Made by a program: the position numbers and the translations under genes. Positions 34,960-43,641 of a stretch of DNA of 64,000 nt are shown here, piece by piece. The stretch spans positions 682,001-746,000 of the forward strand of contig NZ_BMCP01000001.1 of assembly GCF_014635245.1 (NCBI RefSeq), in the 5' to 3' direction. Numbering within the stretch: the first letter of the stretch is position 1; each line of letters starts with the position of its first letter. Origin of the DNA: Agaricicola taiwanensis (lineage in GTDB: Bacteria > Pseudomonadota > Alphaproteobacteria > Rhizobiales > Methylopilaceae). The notes beneath the pieces were generated by a model, which did not search any database, was not told the origin of the DNA, and saw only the letters and a list, made by a program, of their open reading frames with translations.

Positions 34960-35760
34960 TCAGGCGCGGGTAGCCTTCCAGGTGCCCTTGGCATTTTCCG
35001 CCTCAACCGGCTCGAAGCTGCTGCCATTGATGCGGCCGACGAACTCGCGACGGCTCTCCCCTTCGCCGAAGGTGATGCGCACCACCTCTCCTTTGATCTC
35101 GCCCGTGGCGTCCATGCGAGTGCCGCCGACTTCGGCCGATCCCTTGAGTTTCTGGAAGTTCTGGTTGAGCGACAGGTTCACCGTTTCCCCATTATGCTCC
35201 ACGTTCCAGCGTCCGTAGAATTTGGCCGGAACCACCCAATGGTAGACCGTGCGGCCATCGACGCTCGCGCGCTCATCCGGCTCCCATTCTCCCATGTCGA
35301 AGGCGTGGGAGACGATGCGGGTGCCCGGTTTCAGATCCAGGATGCGCTGGCGCAGGTCGCGGTTCACCGATGGCAGTAGATACATGGTGATGACATCGGC
35401 ACCGGAAATATTGGTGTCGAACAGGTTCTGCTCCTTGAAGGTGACCTCGACCCCCGCTTCTTTGGCGTTTGCCTCGGCTTCGGCGATGCGTTGCGGGTTG
35501 AGGTCCACGCCATAGGCGCGTGCGCCGCGCTTGGCGGCGGCGATGGCGATCCGTCCGTCGCCGGAACCGAGATCGATGACATTGTCCCCCTCTTTAACCT
35601 GGGCGAGATCCAGCATCTTTTCGACGACACTCGGGGGCGTCGGCACATAGGGAACATCGAGATCAAGCCCTTGCGCGGAGGCATGGCTGAAGGCGAGCGA
35701 GGCGAAAAAAGCGGCGGCTGCGGACAAACGGGCCGGACGGCCCCAGAGGATGGAGGTCAT
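34960..35760 (-). CDS. secreted class I methyltransferase-fold protein
   Basis: Protein of 266 residues from the ATG at 35760 (GGGAGAG upstream); an open frame to 35826 lacks that. Residues 1-30 are a signal peptide (PARLSAAAAFFASLAFSHASAQG, cleavage near ASAQ). The following domain has a class I SAM-methyltransferase core: VIDLGSGDGRIAIAAAKRGARAYGVDLNPQRI, and later QNLFDTNISGADVITMYLLP. The last 75 residues look beta-rich (WNVEHNGETVNLSLNQNF). A methyltransferase outside the cytoplasm would lack SAM, so it may bind another ligand or be retained inward. I do not know its substrate. Confidence 0.75.
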   Translation of the reverse strand: MTSILWGRPARLSAAAAFFASLAFSHASAQGLDLDVPYVPTPPSVVEKMLDLAQVKEGDNVIDLGSGDGRIAIAAAKRGARAYGVDLNPQRIAEAEANAKEAGVEVTFKEQNLFDTNISGADVITMYLLPSVNRDLRQRILDLKPGTRIVSHAFDMGEWEPDERASVDGRTVYHWVVPAKFYGRWNVEHNGETVNLSLNQNFQKLKGSAEVGGTRMDATGEIKGEVVRITFGEGESRREFVGRINGSSFEPVEAENAKGTWKATRA

Positions 35761-35916
35761 TGGCGGCTCTCCCGATTGGACGAGGGGATCTCGAGGATGC
35801 GACAGCGAACGCATTGAATGCGACATAGGTCCAACACAGTTGGACGCATTCGCGTGAGTTCACGGCAATGTGTGCAGGGGCGGGGGAACTTTTAACGCCG
35901 CGACAAAGCAGCGGCA

Positions 35917-35938
35917 GGCCCGGATTTTTATCCGGGCC
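35917..35938 (-). terminator. hairpin downstream of the mmgE-dpp operon
   Basis: Nine-base perfect stem GGCCCGGAT / ATCCGGGCC with a TTTT loop (AAAA on the transcribed strand), 20 bases past the MmgE/PrpD stop. No U-tract follows the stem on either strand, so termination may be weak or factor-dependent. Confidence 0.5.
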
Positions 35939-35957
35939 GATAAGCAGCCTTTGATGC

Positions 35958-37403
35958 CTAGGCTACGTCTTTCGCGCTCCGGGTAGCGGCGCCGGCTGGA
36001 GCGGCAACCGCTTGGTAGAAGTCACGAATGTTCGGTCGATCCGGCAGGTTGAGAATAAAGCTCATAATGCCGTCCGCCGCCTCGCCCGCAGCAAAGCTCC
36101 GGTCGGTGTTGCTGATGAACTTTGCCTGGATGAAATTGGAGCCGATCGGCCGCCCTTGAGAACCGAGATTGATGTCCACCGATTTTGTGAACGTCTGGCC
36201 GTCCCTCAGCCGCACCACCAGCGATCCTGGATAAAACGTCGGGAAGGAGGTGCCCGACACGCCCTCGCATAGCACCCTGTCGGCAAGCGCTAGAATGCGG
36301 GCGTCTTGCAGGACATCGGCATCGATATCAGAGAGGGTGAACTGCCGCCGTACCAGCGCCGTAGCTACCAGGAAGGGCAGGGCGAATTGCGCGTCCGACG
36401 GCGTTTTGGGGCGACGCTTGCGTTCGATCGGAGCCCCGATCTTGCCGACCACTTCGGCGGGCACACAGGCCGTGATCTCCTCAACCTCGTCGATGTCGAA
36501 ATTGTCGTATTGGCTGAGTTCGACGGCAGCTTCGATGCAGGCATGGCTGTAATAGGCGGCAGGAAAGGGCTTCACAGCGATCTTCGGTACCTCCCACTCC
36601 GCTCCGATCGATTGCACCATGCCGGGAAGATCAGTGTCCAGGGCGTCCATGCCGATGAAGCTCTGGAAGAGACCAAAGCGTCCTTCATATGTGTGCCGCG
36701 CACCAGTCAGGCCCTGTGCTGCCATCATCGCGGCGGTCATGCCGGCTTGCGCCGCCCAGCCCGGGTGGAAGGACTTCATGCTGCCCCCGTCATCGAGGAA
36801 TTGCATGGAGCCGCTCGCCAGCGAAAGAGCGATGCCTTGGGCATGGACCATTTGTTCGTGATCGAGCTTCAGCAGCTTACCTGTCGCCAGAGCGGCCGCG
36901 AAGGTGCCAATGACGCCCGTCGGATGAAAGCCGCGCCGTTGGAACGCGCCCTTGGCCGCCATGCCGAGCCGCGCCGCAACCTCGGCGCCAGCGACATAGG
37001 CTTCAAGCACCTCCCGGCCGGAGGCACCCAGATGGGCGCCTGTCGCGAGCACCGCGGGGAAGGCCGTGCAGGTGACGTGGAGGATCGCCGCCATATGCGT
37101 GTCGTCGAACTCCAGGCTGTGCATCAGAAGCCCGTTCGCGCAGGCGGCATCGCGGGCGCCAAGCTGCGCCGGATGACCAATAACCGCATGGCTGCCGGTG
37201 CCCCCAAGTGCGGCGAGGCTCTCGATCAAGCCCCGTCCATGACCCCTGGCGCTTGCAGCAAGCGCAACGCCCACCGCGTCGAGGATCAGAAGGCAGGCGC
37301 GCTCGGCGACCTCGGCGGGCATCGCATCATAGCTGATGCCGGTCACGGCCCGGGCGATGCTGCCGGCAAGCGGGACCGAAACCGTGTCATGCGGCATGGG
37401 CAT
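35958..37403 (-). CDS. MmgE/PrpD family protein
   Basis: Protein of 481 residues in the MmgE/PrpD family (2-methylcitrate dehydratase and iminodisuccinate epimerase relatives). The all-helical N-terminal domain has LILDAVGVALAASARGHG and NGLLMHSLEFDDTHMAAILHV, the conserved D-D-T-H segment near residue 100; FQRRGFHPTGVIGTFAAALA lies near 155. The C-terminal part has the alpha/beta lid. It is last in the Dpp operon and overlaps dppF-like by 17 bases. The epimerase/dehydratase role on an imported dicarboxylate-amine is a reasonable guess given the opine-type oxidases across the regulator. An ATG two codons later is an equal start. Confidence 0.88.
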   Translation of the reverse strand: MPMPHDTVSVPLAGSIARAVTGISYDAMPAEVAERACLLILDAVGVALAASARGHGRGLIESLAALGGTGSHAVIGHPAQLGARDAACANGLLMHSLEFDDTHMAAILHVTCTAFPAVLATGAHLGASGREVLEAYVAGAEVAARLGMAAKGAFQRRGFHPTGVIGTFAAALATGKLLKLDHEQMVHAQGIALSLASGSMQFLDDGGSMKSFHPGWAAQAGMTAAMMAAQGLTGARHTYEGRFGLFQSFIGMDALDTDLPGMVQSIGAEWEVPKIAVKPFPAAYYSHACIEAAVELSQYDNFDIDEVEEITACVPAEVVGKIGAPIERKRRPKTPSDAQFALPFLVATALVRRQFTLSDIDADVLQDARILALADRVLCEGVSGTSFPTFYPGSLVVRLRDGQTFTKSVDINLGSQGRPIGSNFIQAKFISNTDRSFAAGEAADGIMSFILNLPDRPNIRDFYQAVAAPAGAATRSAKDVA

Positions 37404-38376
37404 CGCCTGCCTTGGCGGGATAGAGATGGCAGGCCACGCCGCGGTGACCTACCTCGCGCCAGGCTGGGTATTCGCGGCGGCAAATATCCATCGCCTTGGG
37501 GCAACGCGGATGGAAATGGCACCCGCTTGGTGGCGACATGGCCGAGGCGGCGTCGCCCTCGATCTTGGCCACGGTGATCTTCGCTCTGGGGTCCGGCACC
37601 GGGGAAGCGGCGCGCAATGCCTGGGTATAGGGATGCAGCGGTTCCTCGAAGACGTCGTTGACGCTGCCCTTTTCGACGATGCGGCCGAGATACATCACCG
37701 CCACCTGACGGCAGAAGTGCCTGACGACGCCGAGATCGTGGGAGATGAAGACAAAGCTGAGCCGGCGCGTCCGCTGCAGCTTTTCCATAAGCTGCAGCAC
37801 CTGTGCCTGGATCGAGACATCCAGCGCGGACACCGGCTCATCCGCGATGATCAGCCGGGGATCGAGTGCCAGGGCGCGGGCGATGCCGATGCGTTGCCGC
37901 TGCCCGCCGGAGAACTCATGCGGATATTTCTGCATCGCCTGCGGTGGGAGACCGACCTCGGCGAGGACCGACTGGATCTTTTCCTCCACATCCCGCCGGG
38001 TGGCGACACCATGCAGCAGCATGGGCTCAGCCAGCGTCCGGCCGATGGTCAGGCGCGGGTTCAACGACGCGTAAGGGTCTTGGAAGATGATCTGTATTTC
38101 CCGGCGCAGAGCCCGCATGCGTTTGCGGTTGGCGGTGAGCAGATCCTCGCCCTGATAGAACACCTGGCCGGCGTCGGGCTCCACCAGACGCAGGATCGAC
38201 CGGCCAGCCGTCGATTTCCCGCAGCCGGATTCACCGACGATGCCGAAGCTTTCGCCCTCGCCGACGCTGAAGGAAATATCGTGCAGGGCCTGCAGCTTCG
38301 CCTTGCGCGACCCCATGAACCCCTTGCCGACGACGAAGGTCTTGGAAACATTCTTGACGTCGAGGAGAGTGGTCAT
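37387..38376 (-). CDS. dipeptide/oligopeptide ABC transporter ATPase (DppF type)
   Basis: ATPase of 329 residues. Walker A GESGCGKST, signature SGGQRQRIGIARAL, Walker B LIIADEPVSALD and the histidine in FISHDLGVV are present. The C-terminal cysteine-containing oligopeptide-ABC tail is seen as SGCHFHPRCPKAMDICR. With DppD it powers the DppBC permease. Its ATG overlaps the dppD-like stop (ATGA). Dpp-type importers carry peptides, opines, glutathione or heme; the substrate here is inferred from neighbours to be a secondary amine or amino-acid derivative. Confidence 0.93.
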   Translation of the reverse strand: MTTLLDVKNVSKTFVVGKGFMGSRKAKLQALHDISFSVGEGESFGIVGESGCGKSTAGRSILRLVEPDAGQVFYQGEDLLTANRKRMRALRREIQIIFQDPYASLNPRLTIGRTLAEPMLLHGVATRRDVEEKIQSVLAEVGLPPQAMQKYPHEFSGGQRQRIGIARALALDPRLIIADEPVSALDVSIQAQVLQLMEKLQRTRRLSFVFISHDLGVVRHFCRQVAVMYLGRIVEKGSVNDVFEEPLHPYTQALRAASPVPDPRAKITVAKIEGDAASAMSPPSGCHFHPRCPKAMDICRREYPAWREVGHRGVACHLYPAKAGDAHAA

Positions 38377-39398
38377 GAGGCAATACTTTCCTGCACGGGA
38401 AGATCGGCGCGTACCCAGCAGCGGGCGGTATGATGGGGATTGCCGCCAACCGGAGCGAGAGGCGGTACCTCCCGGATGCAGCGTTCAATGCGCAAAGGGC
38501 AGCGGTCGGCATAGCGGCAGCCGGGCGTTCTGACGGTGATGGGTGGCACCTGGCCAGGGATCGGGTGCAGTTCCGATCGGTCGCGGTCGACACGGGGCAT
38601 GGAGCGCAGCAGTGCTTCAGTATAGGGATGCGTCGGCCGATCGAAGAGCTGCTCGACCGGCGCCTCCTCAATGATGCGGCCGCCATACATCACGGCGACC
38701 CTGTCGGCGATGGAGGCCACCACACCGAGATTGTGGGTGATGAAGACCATCGCCATCCCGGTACGCTCTTTCAGTTCAGCAAGGAGCGCCAGGATCTGGA
38801 CCTGGATCGTGACGTCGAGGGCCGTGGTCGGTTCATCGGCCAGAAGGAGCTGCGGATCGCAGGCAAGCGCCATGGCGATCATCACGCGCTGCCGCATGCC
38901 GCCGCTGAACTGATGCGGATAGTCCTTGAAGCGGCTGGGGGCGGAGGGGATCTTCACCAGCTCAAGCAATTCCAACGCGCGGGCATTGGCTTGCCGCCGC
39001 GAGAGCCCGCGATGGTAGCGGAGCGATTCCGCAATCTGGTCGCCGATGGTCATCACAGGATTGAGCGATGTCATGGGCTCCTGAAAGATCATGGACATGG
39101 CGTCGCCGCGAATGGCCTCCATCTCCCGCTCCGAACAGGCCAGGAGATCGCGGCCCTGCAACCGGATGCTCCCGGAGCTGATGCGGCCCTGAGTCTTCGA
39201 GATCAGCCGCATGACCGAGAGCGCGGTGATGCTTTTGCCGCAGCCGGATTCGCCGACGATCGCGAGCGTCTCGTTCGGTTTGACGGAGAAGCTGAGATCG
39301 CGCACCGCCGGGTGCCACGCACCATTGATGCGGAACTCGGTGGTTATGTTCTCCACCGAAAGGACGGGCTGGAGCGGGGAGTTGAGGGTGTCACTCAT
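38373..39398 (-). CDS. dipeptide/oligopeptide ABC transporter ATPase (DppD type)
   Basis: ATPase of 341 residues from the ATG at 39398. Walker A GESGCGKSI, signature SGGMRQRVMIAMAL, Walker B LLLADEPTTALD, switch histidine FITHNLGVV. The C-terminus has the oligopeptide-ABC cysteine pattern TPGCRYADRCPLRIERC. The open frame extends to 39521 inside the permease gene and is not used. The start overlaps the permease stop by 8 bases and its end overlaps the next ATPase by 4. Confidence 0.93.
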   Translation of the reverse strand: MSDTLNSPLQPVLSVENITTEFRINGAWHPAVRDLSFSVKPNETLAIVGESGCGKSITALSVMRLISKTQGRISSGSIRLQGRDLLACSEREMEAIRGDAMSMIFQEPMTSLNPVMTIGDQIAESLRYHRGLSRRQANARALELLELVKIPSAPSRFKDYPHQFSGGMRQRVMIAMALACDPQLLLADEPTTALDVTIQVQILALLAELKERTGMAMVFITHNLGVVASIADRVAVMYGGRIIEEAPVEQLFDRPTHPYTEALLRSMPRVDRDRSELHPIPGQVPPITVRTPGCRYADRCPLRIERCIREVPPLAPVGGNPHHTARCWVRADLPVQESIAS

Positions 39399-40251
39399 GG
39401 CGAAGCTTCGGATCCGTTGCGTCGCGCAGCCCGTCTCCCAGGAGATTGAGCGCAACCATGATGATGAGGATGGCGAGGCTGGGAAAGAGCACGAGCCAGG
39501 GCGCGTCGAGCATGTTCTCAAAGCCGTCGCGGATCATGCCGCCCCAGGTCGCGGTCGGAGGCCGCACCCCCAGGCCGATGAAGCTGAGAGAGGCCTCGGT
39601 ACGGATCGCGGTGGCGAGCCACAGCGAAGCCAGCACCAGGATTTCGTCCATGATGTTCGGCAGGATGTGGACCAGCATGATGCGCAGGTCCGAAAAACCA
39701 AGCGCCCGCCCGGCCTCGACGAAATCCCTCTGCTTCACGGCCATGGTCGGCGCACGGGCGATACGCGCGAAGGGCGCGATGGCCGTGAAGGCGATGGCGA
39801 TGATCAGATTGGTCAGCGTCGGACCCAGCACCGCCACCACCAGAAGGCCCATGACGAGGCTGGGAAAGGACAGAAGGACGTCCATGACCGCCATGATGAC
39901 ACGGTCGGTGCGGCCACCGACATAGCCGGCGATAATGCCGAGCAAACCGCCGACGATCATGGCGATCGCGATGGAGCTGACGCCGACGAACAGCGAAACC
40001 CGGCCGCCCCACAGGATGCGCGAGAGGATGTCGCGACCGTAGGTGTCGTTGCCCAGGAGGTATTCGTCCGATGGCGGCGCCAGGTTGAGGAGAATGTTCT
40101 GCTCGTTCGGATCGTAAGGTGCGAGCCATGGCGCGAGAATGGCCGAAACGATGACCAGAAGCGTCACGATGGCGCCTACGCTCGCCGCCTTCCGGCGCCA
40201 CATGAGGCGCCCCAGCCGCGACAGCCGCGTCTCTGCTGCGATCGCGCTCAT
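39391..40251 (-). CDS. dipeptide/oligopeptide ABC transporter permease (DppC type)
   Basis: Permease of 286 residues with the short cytoplasmic head typical of DppC (RLSRLGRLMWRRKAAS), a first span, then the periplasmic loop with NDTYGRDILSRILWGGRVSLFVG, the DppC hallmark. The coupling loop is near 175-195 (EAGRALGFSDLRIMLVHILPN). About six spans. Its ATG overlaps the DppB-type stop by 4 bases. Together they form the membrane channel of the importer. Confidence 0.93.
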   Translation of the reverse strand: MSAIAAETRLSRLGRLMWRRKAASVGAIVTLLVIVSAILAPWLAPYDPNEQNILLNLAPPSDEYLLGNDTYGRDILSRILWGGRVSLFVGVSSIAIAMIVGGLLGIIAGYVGGRTDRVIMAVMDVLLSFPSLVMGLLVVAVLGPTLTNLIIAIAFTAIAPFARIARAPTMAVKQRDFVEAGRALGFSDLRIMLVHILPNIMDEILVLASLWLATAIRTEASLSFIGLGVRPPTATWGGMIRDGFENMLDAPWLVLFPSLAILIIMVALNLLGDGLRDATDPKLRHE

Positions 40252-41189
40252 TGGTGCCTCACTTTCGGGTCGATGACGCCATAGAGAAGATCGGTGATGA
40301 GGTTGGCGAGGACGATGAAGAAGGCATAGATCACGAGCATGGCCTGCAGGGTCGTGTAATCGCGGGCGTTGAGCGCGATGACGATCAGTTTGCCGAGTCC
40401 GGGCCGGTTGAAGACCATCTCCGTCAGGACCGAGTTGCCGATGAGGACGCCAAGATAAAGGCCGATCACCGTCACGATGGGGATCAGGGCGTTTCTGAGC
40501 GTGTGCCGCCAGATCACCATGCGGGCCGGAACGCCCTTGGCGCGCGCCGTGCGGATATAATCCTCGCTGATCACCGTCAGCATGCTGGAGCGGGTCACAC
40601 GGGTGATATAGGCCACCATGATCAGCCCGAGATTGAGCGAGGGAAGTATCAACGCGCGCAGGCGCTGCACGGGATCGGCATAGGCGGCCTCACCGATAAC
40701 GGGAAACCAGCGCAGCTCGATCGCGAAGGCGAGCAGCAGCAGGATGGCGGAAATGAACGCCGGGAACGACAGGCCGAGCAGCGAGAAAAAGCGAATGGAG
40801 AAGTCGATCCAGGTGTTGCGGTAACGGGCCGCGATGACGCCGAGAGGGAGCCCGAGCACGATGCCTATGATCAGCGAGGCCGCTGTCAACTCCAGCGTGT
40901 AGGGCAGCACACGCAGCACTTCCGTCAGGACCGGCTGATTGCTGATCATGGAGCGGCCGAAATCGCCTTGGGCGATGGCGCCGATGAAGCTGAAATACTG
41001 CTCCATGAGCGGCTTGTTCAATCCCAGCTGCTCCCGCAACTGGTCGATCGCCACCTGGGTCGCATTCTCGCCCAGGATGACGATGGCAGGATCCCCGGGG
41101 GCGACCCGCACCAGGAAGAAGACGATCGTCAGCACACCGAGCAGCGTCGGGATGGCCACCAGGAGCCGCTTCAGGGTGTAAGCCAGCAT
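40248..41189 (-). CDS. dipeptide/oligopeptide ABC transporter permease (DppB type)
   Basis: Permease of 313 residues with the DppB front MLAYTLKRLLVAIPTLLGVLTIVFFLVRVAPGDP, near-identical to the family consensus. The coupling loop is near residues 215-240 (DYIRTARAKGVPARMVIWRHTLRNALIP). First gene of the minus-strand operon; its promoter is expected in the 241-base divergent region shared with the XRE-cupin regulator. Confidence 0.94.
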   Translation of the reverse strand: MLAYTLKRLLVAIPTLLGVLTIVFFLVRVAPGDPAIVILGENATQVAIDQLREQLGLNKPLMEQYFSFIGAIAQGDFGRSMISNQPVLTEVLRVLPYTLELTAASLIIGIVLGLPLGVIAARYRNTWIDFSIRFFSLLGLSFPAFISAILLLLAFAIELRWFPVIGEAAYADPVQRLRALILPSLNLGLIMVAYITRVTRSSMLTVISEDYIRTARAKGVPARMVIWRHTLRNALIPIVTVIGLYLGVLIGNSVLTEMVFNRPGLGKLIVIALNARDYTTLQAMLVIYAFFIVLANLITDLLYGVIDPKVRHQ

Positions 41190-41350
41190 CAGCGGGCGCC
41201 TCTTAGGGAGCCGGCAAACATGGCTATGCCTCGGTCAACTGATCCGAATGCGCAAAGCTCCATGGACATCATAGGCATGCTCCGTCGCTGACGCACGGAG
41301 GTCGGCGCCAGTCGGAACAAGCCTGCGCATGAATGAACTCATCGTCAATA

Positions 41351-41361
41351 TGAAATTTTCA
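41351..41361. promoter_or_regulatory. candidate XRE-cupin operator, site 1
   Basis: TGAAATTTTCA is a perfect 5-base inverted repeat around one central base. A near-identical site lies 32 bases on. Both are in the divergent region before the XRE-cupin gene. Confidence 0.5.
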
Positions 41362-41382
41362 CTTGCGTGATGCCATCATTGA

Positions 41383-41393
41383 TGAAACTTTCG
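41383..41393. promoter_or_regulatory. candidate XRE-cupin operator, site 2
   Basis: TGAAACTTTCG repeats site 1 with changes at the centre and the last base; GAAA-C-TTTC is symmetric. The 32-base spacing, about three helical turns, puts both sites on one face of the DNA. Confidence 0.5.
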
Positions 41394-41430
41394 TGTCGGC
41401 CGGGGATAGTGCCGGTGGCACGGAGCTGAA

Positions 41431-42042
41431 ATGGCATCGACCACAAGCTATGAAGCGCGGAGCGTCGCGGACCTCTGGTTGGGTCAGCAGATCCGCCAGA
41501 CGCGCAAGAAGCGCGGACTGTCGATTTCGGATCTGTCGAAGCAGTGCGGGATGTCGGTCGGGCTCGTCAGCCAGATCGAACGGGGGATCAGTTCACCCTC
41601 GGTTCGCGCTCTTCGGTTGATTTCGGAAGCGCTGGAGATCCCAAGTTCTGCTCTGCTCAAATTCGGTGACGCGCCCGCCTCGGATGAGAAGGGGATCGTG
41701 TCCCGGGCCAACAGCCACCCGACGTTGAACAATCCCGAAAAGGGCATTGAGAAGGTGATCGTGACGCCGCAGCCATCGGCCGGCATCAACGTCTATCGCG
41801 CTTTCATAGAGCCCGGCGGCTCAACCGGTGAAGAGCTTTTTACCATCGAGCGGGGAGAGCAGGTCGGCCTCGTGCTGACGGGGCAGCTGGAGCTTTGGAT
41901 TGAAGACAAGTGCTTCACGCTAAAGCCGGGCGACAGCTTCCGGTACCACAGCAAGACGCCGCACAGGTGGCGCAATCCCGGTGACACGAGGACAGAGGTG
42001 ATCTGGGTCGTGGCAGCCGTGGCGCTCATTAACGACAAGTAA
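41431..42042 (+). CDS. XRE family regulator with C-terminal cupin domain
   Basis: Transcription factor of 203 residues. The helix-turn-helix occupies about residues 15-70 (IRQTRKKRGLSISDLSKQCGMSVGLVSQIERG, then SSPSVRALRLISEAL). The cupin domain spans about 100-195 (GEELFTIERGEQVGLVLTGQLELWIEDKCFTLKPGDSF, then YHSKTPHRWRNPG), likely binding a small effector. Such regulators typically control adjoining amino-acid or amine catabolism. It is the first gene of the plus-strand operon and diverges from the Dpp permease operon, so it is well placed to control both halves. Confidence 0.93.
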   Translation: MASTTSYEARSVADLWLGQQIRQTRKKRGLSISDLSKQCGMSVGLVSQIERGISSPSVRALRLISEALEIPSSALLKFGDAPASDEKGIVSRANSHPTLNNPEKGIEKVIVTPQPSAGINVYRAFIEPGGSTGEELFTIERGEQVGLVLTGQLELWIEDKCFTLKPGDSFRYHSKTPHRWRNPGDTRTEVIWVVAAVALINDK

Positions 42043-42065
42043 AACAAGGAAACAGGGGACTTCAG

Positions 42066-43631
42066 ATGACGCGATTTAACTGCCGGCCTCTCATTGCCGC
42101 TGCGCTGATCGGCACAGCGGGATTCTTATCCAGCGGTCCAGCCTTCGCCCAGGAAAAGGTGCTGTCGGTCGGCATGGCCGCCTCCGATCTCGGTACGCTT
42201 GATCCGCACCGTGGCGCGGCAACCCAAGAGAAGATCGTGCTGGCCTGGATGTACAACGGACTGACCCGCTTCAAGCCGGGCTCCGTCGATCTCAATGACA
42301 TCGAGCCGGATCTGGCGACCAAGTGGGAGATCTCGGAGGACAAGAAGGTCTGGACCTTCACCTTGCGGGATGACGTCAAATTCCATGGCGACTACGGCAT
42401 GATGACGGCGGAAGATGTCGTCTTCTCCATCAAGCGCGCGGCGGACCCCGCCACCTCCTCCTTCTCGTCCGATTTCGCCAATATCGCCGATGTCGAGGCG
42501 GTGGACGACAAGACGGTGCGCTTCACGCTGAAGGAGCCGTCGGCCACACTGCATTACACGCTGGTCGGCTTCCAGGGCGGCTTCATCGTGTCCAAGAAGG
42601 CGGTGGAGAAGCACGGCGACAATTTCCGTGTGAACCCGGCTGGAACCGGACCCTTCGGCTTCACCTCCTACCAGGCCAGTCAGTCGGTGACGCTGTCCGC
42701 CAATCGCGATTACTTCCGCGGCGCGCCCAAGATCGACAAGATCGTCTATCGCTACATCCGGTCCGACGCGAGCCGTGATCTGGCTTATGAATCCGGCGAG
42801 CTCGACCTCATCTACGGCCGTCAGGACCAGAAATGGGCCGAACGCATGAAGGCACGCGAGGACACCGTCCTCGACGTGATGGAGCCAGCCTATCAGGGCA
42901 CGGCCTATCTCAACATGTCGCACAAGCCGCTCGACGACATTCGCGTGCGCCAGGCCATCGCCCATGCCATCGATGTCGATCAGGTCGTCAACTTCAAGGG
43001 ACGCCTCGTCTCCGAAGCGCCTGTGACCATCTTCCCGAAGGCCACTCTCGGCGCGGACCCGGAAGCCAAATTGCCGGCCTATGATCCCGAGAAGGCCAAG
43101 GAGCTGCTGAAGGAAGCCGGTTTCGGCGATGGCCTGCGCCTCAAGATGGTGCAGAGCCAGAACATCACCAGTCTCGGGCCCGCGCAGATCGTTCAGGCCC
43201 AGTTGAAGAAGGTCGGCATCGAGATCGACATGGATGTGGTGGAACATGCCACTTATCACCAGCAGATCCGCCAGAACCTGTCCGACATTGTGGTCTACGG
43301 CGCGGCGCGCTTCCCCGTGGCCGACAATTACTTCAAGGAGTTCTATCACTCCCGCAGCGCGGTCGGTCAGCCCACCGCCGTGACCAACTTCTCGCACTGC
43401 AAGGCCGCCGATGCCGAGATCGACGCGGCCAGCAAGGAAGTCGATCCGGCGCGCCAGCAGGAGCTGTGGAAGACGGCTCAGACCAAGATCATCGATGAGG
43501 TCTGCGCGGTGCCGCTGTTCGAGCAGAAGCTCGTCTGGGCTCGCCGCAACACGCTCGACTACGGCTACGACCTGGTTGGCTCGCTGTCCTACGGTCCGCT
43601 CATCACCGAGCAGACCACGCTGAACAAGTAG
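42066..43631 (+). CDS. dipeptide/oligopeptide ABC transporter substrate-binding protein
   Basis: SBP family 5 receptor, 521 residues, with a signal peptide ending near GPAFAQEKV (residue 29). Family stretches are GTLDPHRGAATQEKIVLAWMYNGLTRF near 45, FTLRDDVKFHGDYGMMTAEDVVFSIKRAAD, and DDIRVRQAIAHAIDVDQVV in the second half. It is the periplasmic component of the DppBCDF importer encoded divergently; splitting the receptor from the permease across the regulator is unusual but the regulator could balance both. It lies 24 bases after the regulator gene. Confidence 0.93.
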   Translation: MTRFNCRPLIAAALIGTAGFLSSGPAFAQEKVLSVGMAASDLGTLDPHRGAATQEKIVLAWMYNGLTRFKPGSVDLNDIEPDLATKWEISEDKKVWTFTLRDDVKFHGDYGMMTAEDVVFSIKRAADPATSSFSSDFANIADVEAVDDKTVRFTLKEPSATLHYTLVGFQGGFIVSKKAVEKHGDNFRVNPAGTGPFGFTSYQASQSVTLSANRDYFRGAPKIDKIVYRYIRSDASRDLAYESGELDLIYGRQDQKWAERMKAREDTVLDVMEPAYQGTAYLNMSHKPLDDIRVRQAIAHAIDVDQVVNFKGRLVSEAPVTIFPKATLGADPEAKLPAYDPEKAKELLKEAGFGDGLRLKMVQSQNITSLGPAQIVQAQLKKVGIEIDMDVVEHATYHQQIRQNLSDIVVYGAARFPVADNYFKEFYHSRSAVGQPTAVTNFSHCKAADAEIDAASKEVDPARQQELWKTAQTKIIDEVCAVPLFEQKLVWARRNTLDYGYDLVGSLSYGPLITEQTTLNK

Positions 43632-43641
43632 GAGATCGATC

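Noticed and set aside
35917..35938. Strong rho-independent terminator
   Set aside because: The stem is excellent but there is no U-run after it on either strand, so I list it only as a likely, weaker terminator.
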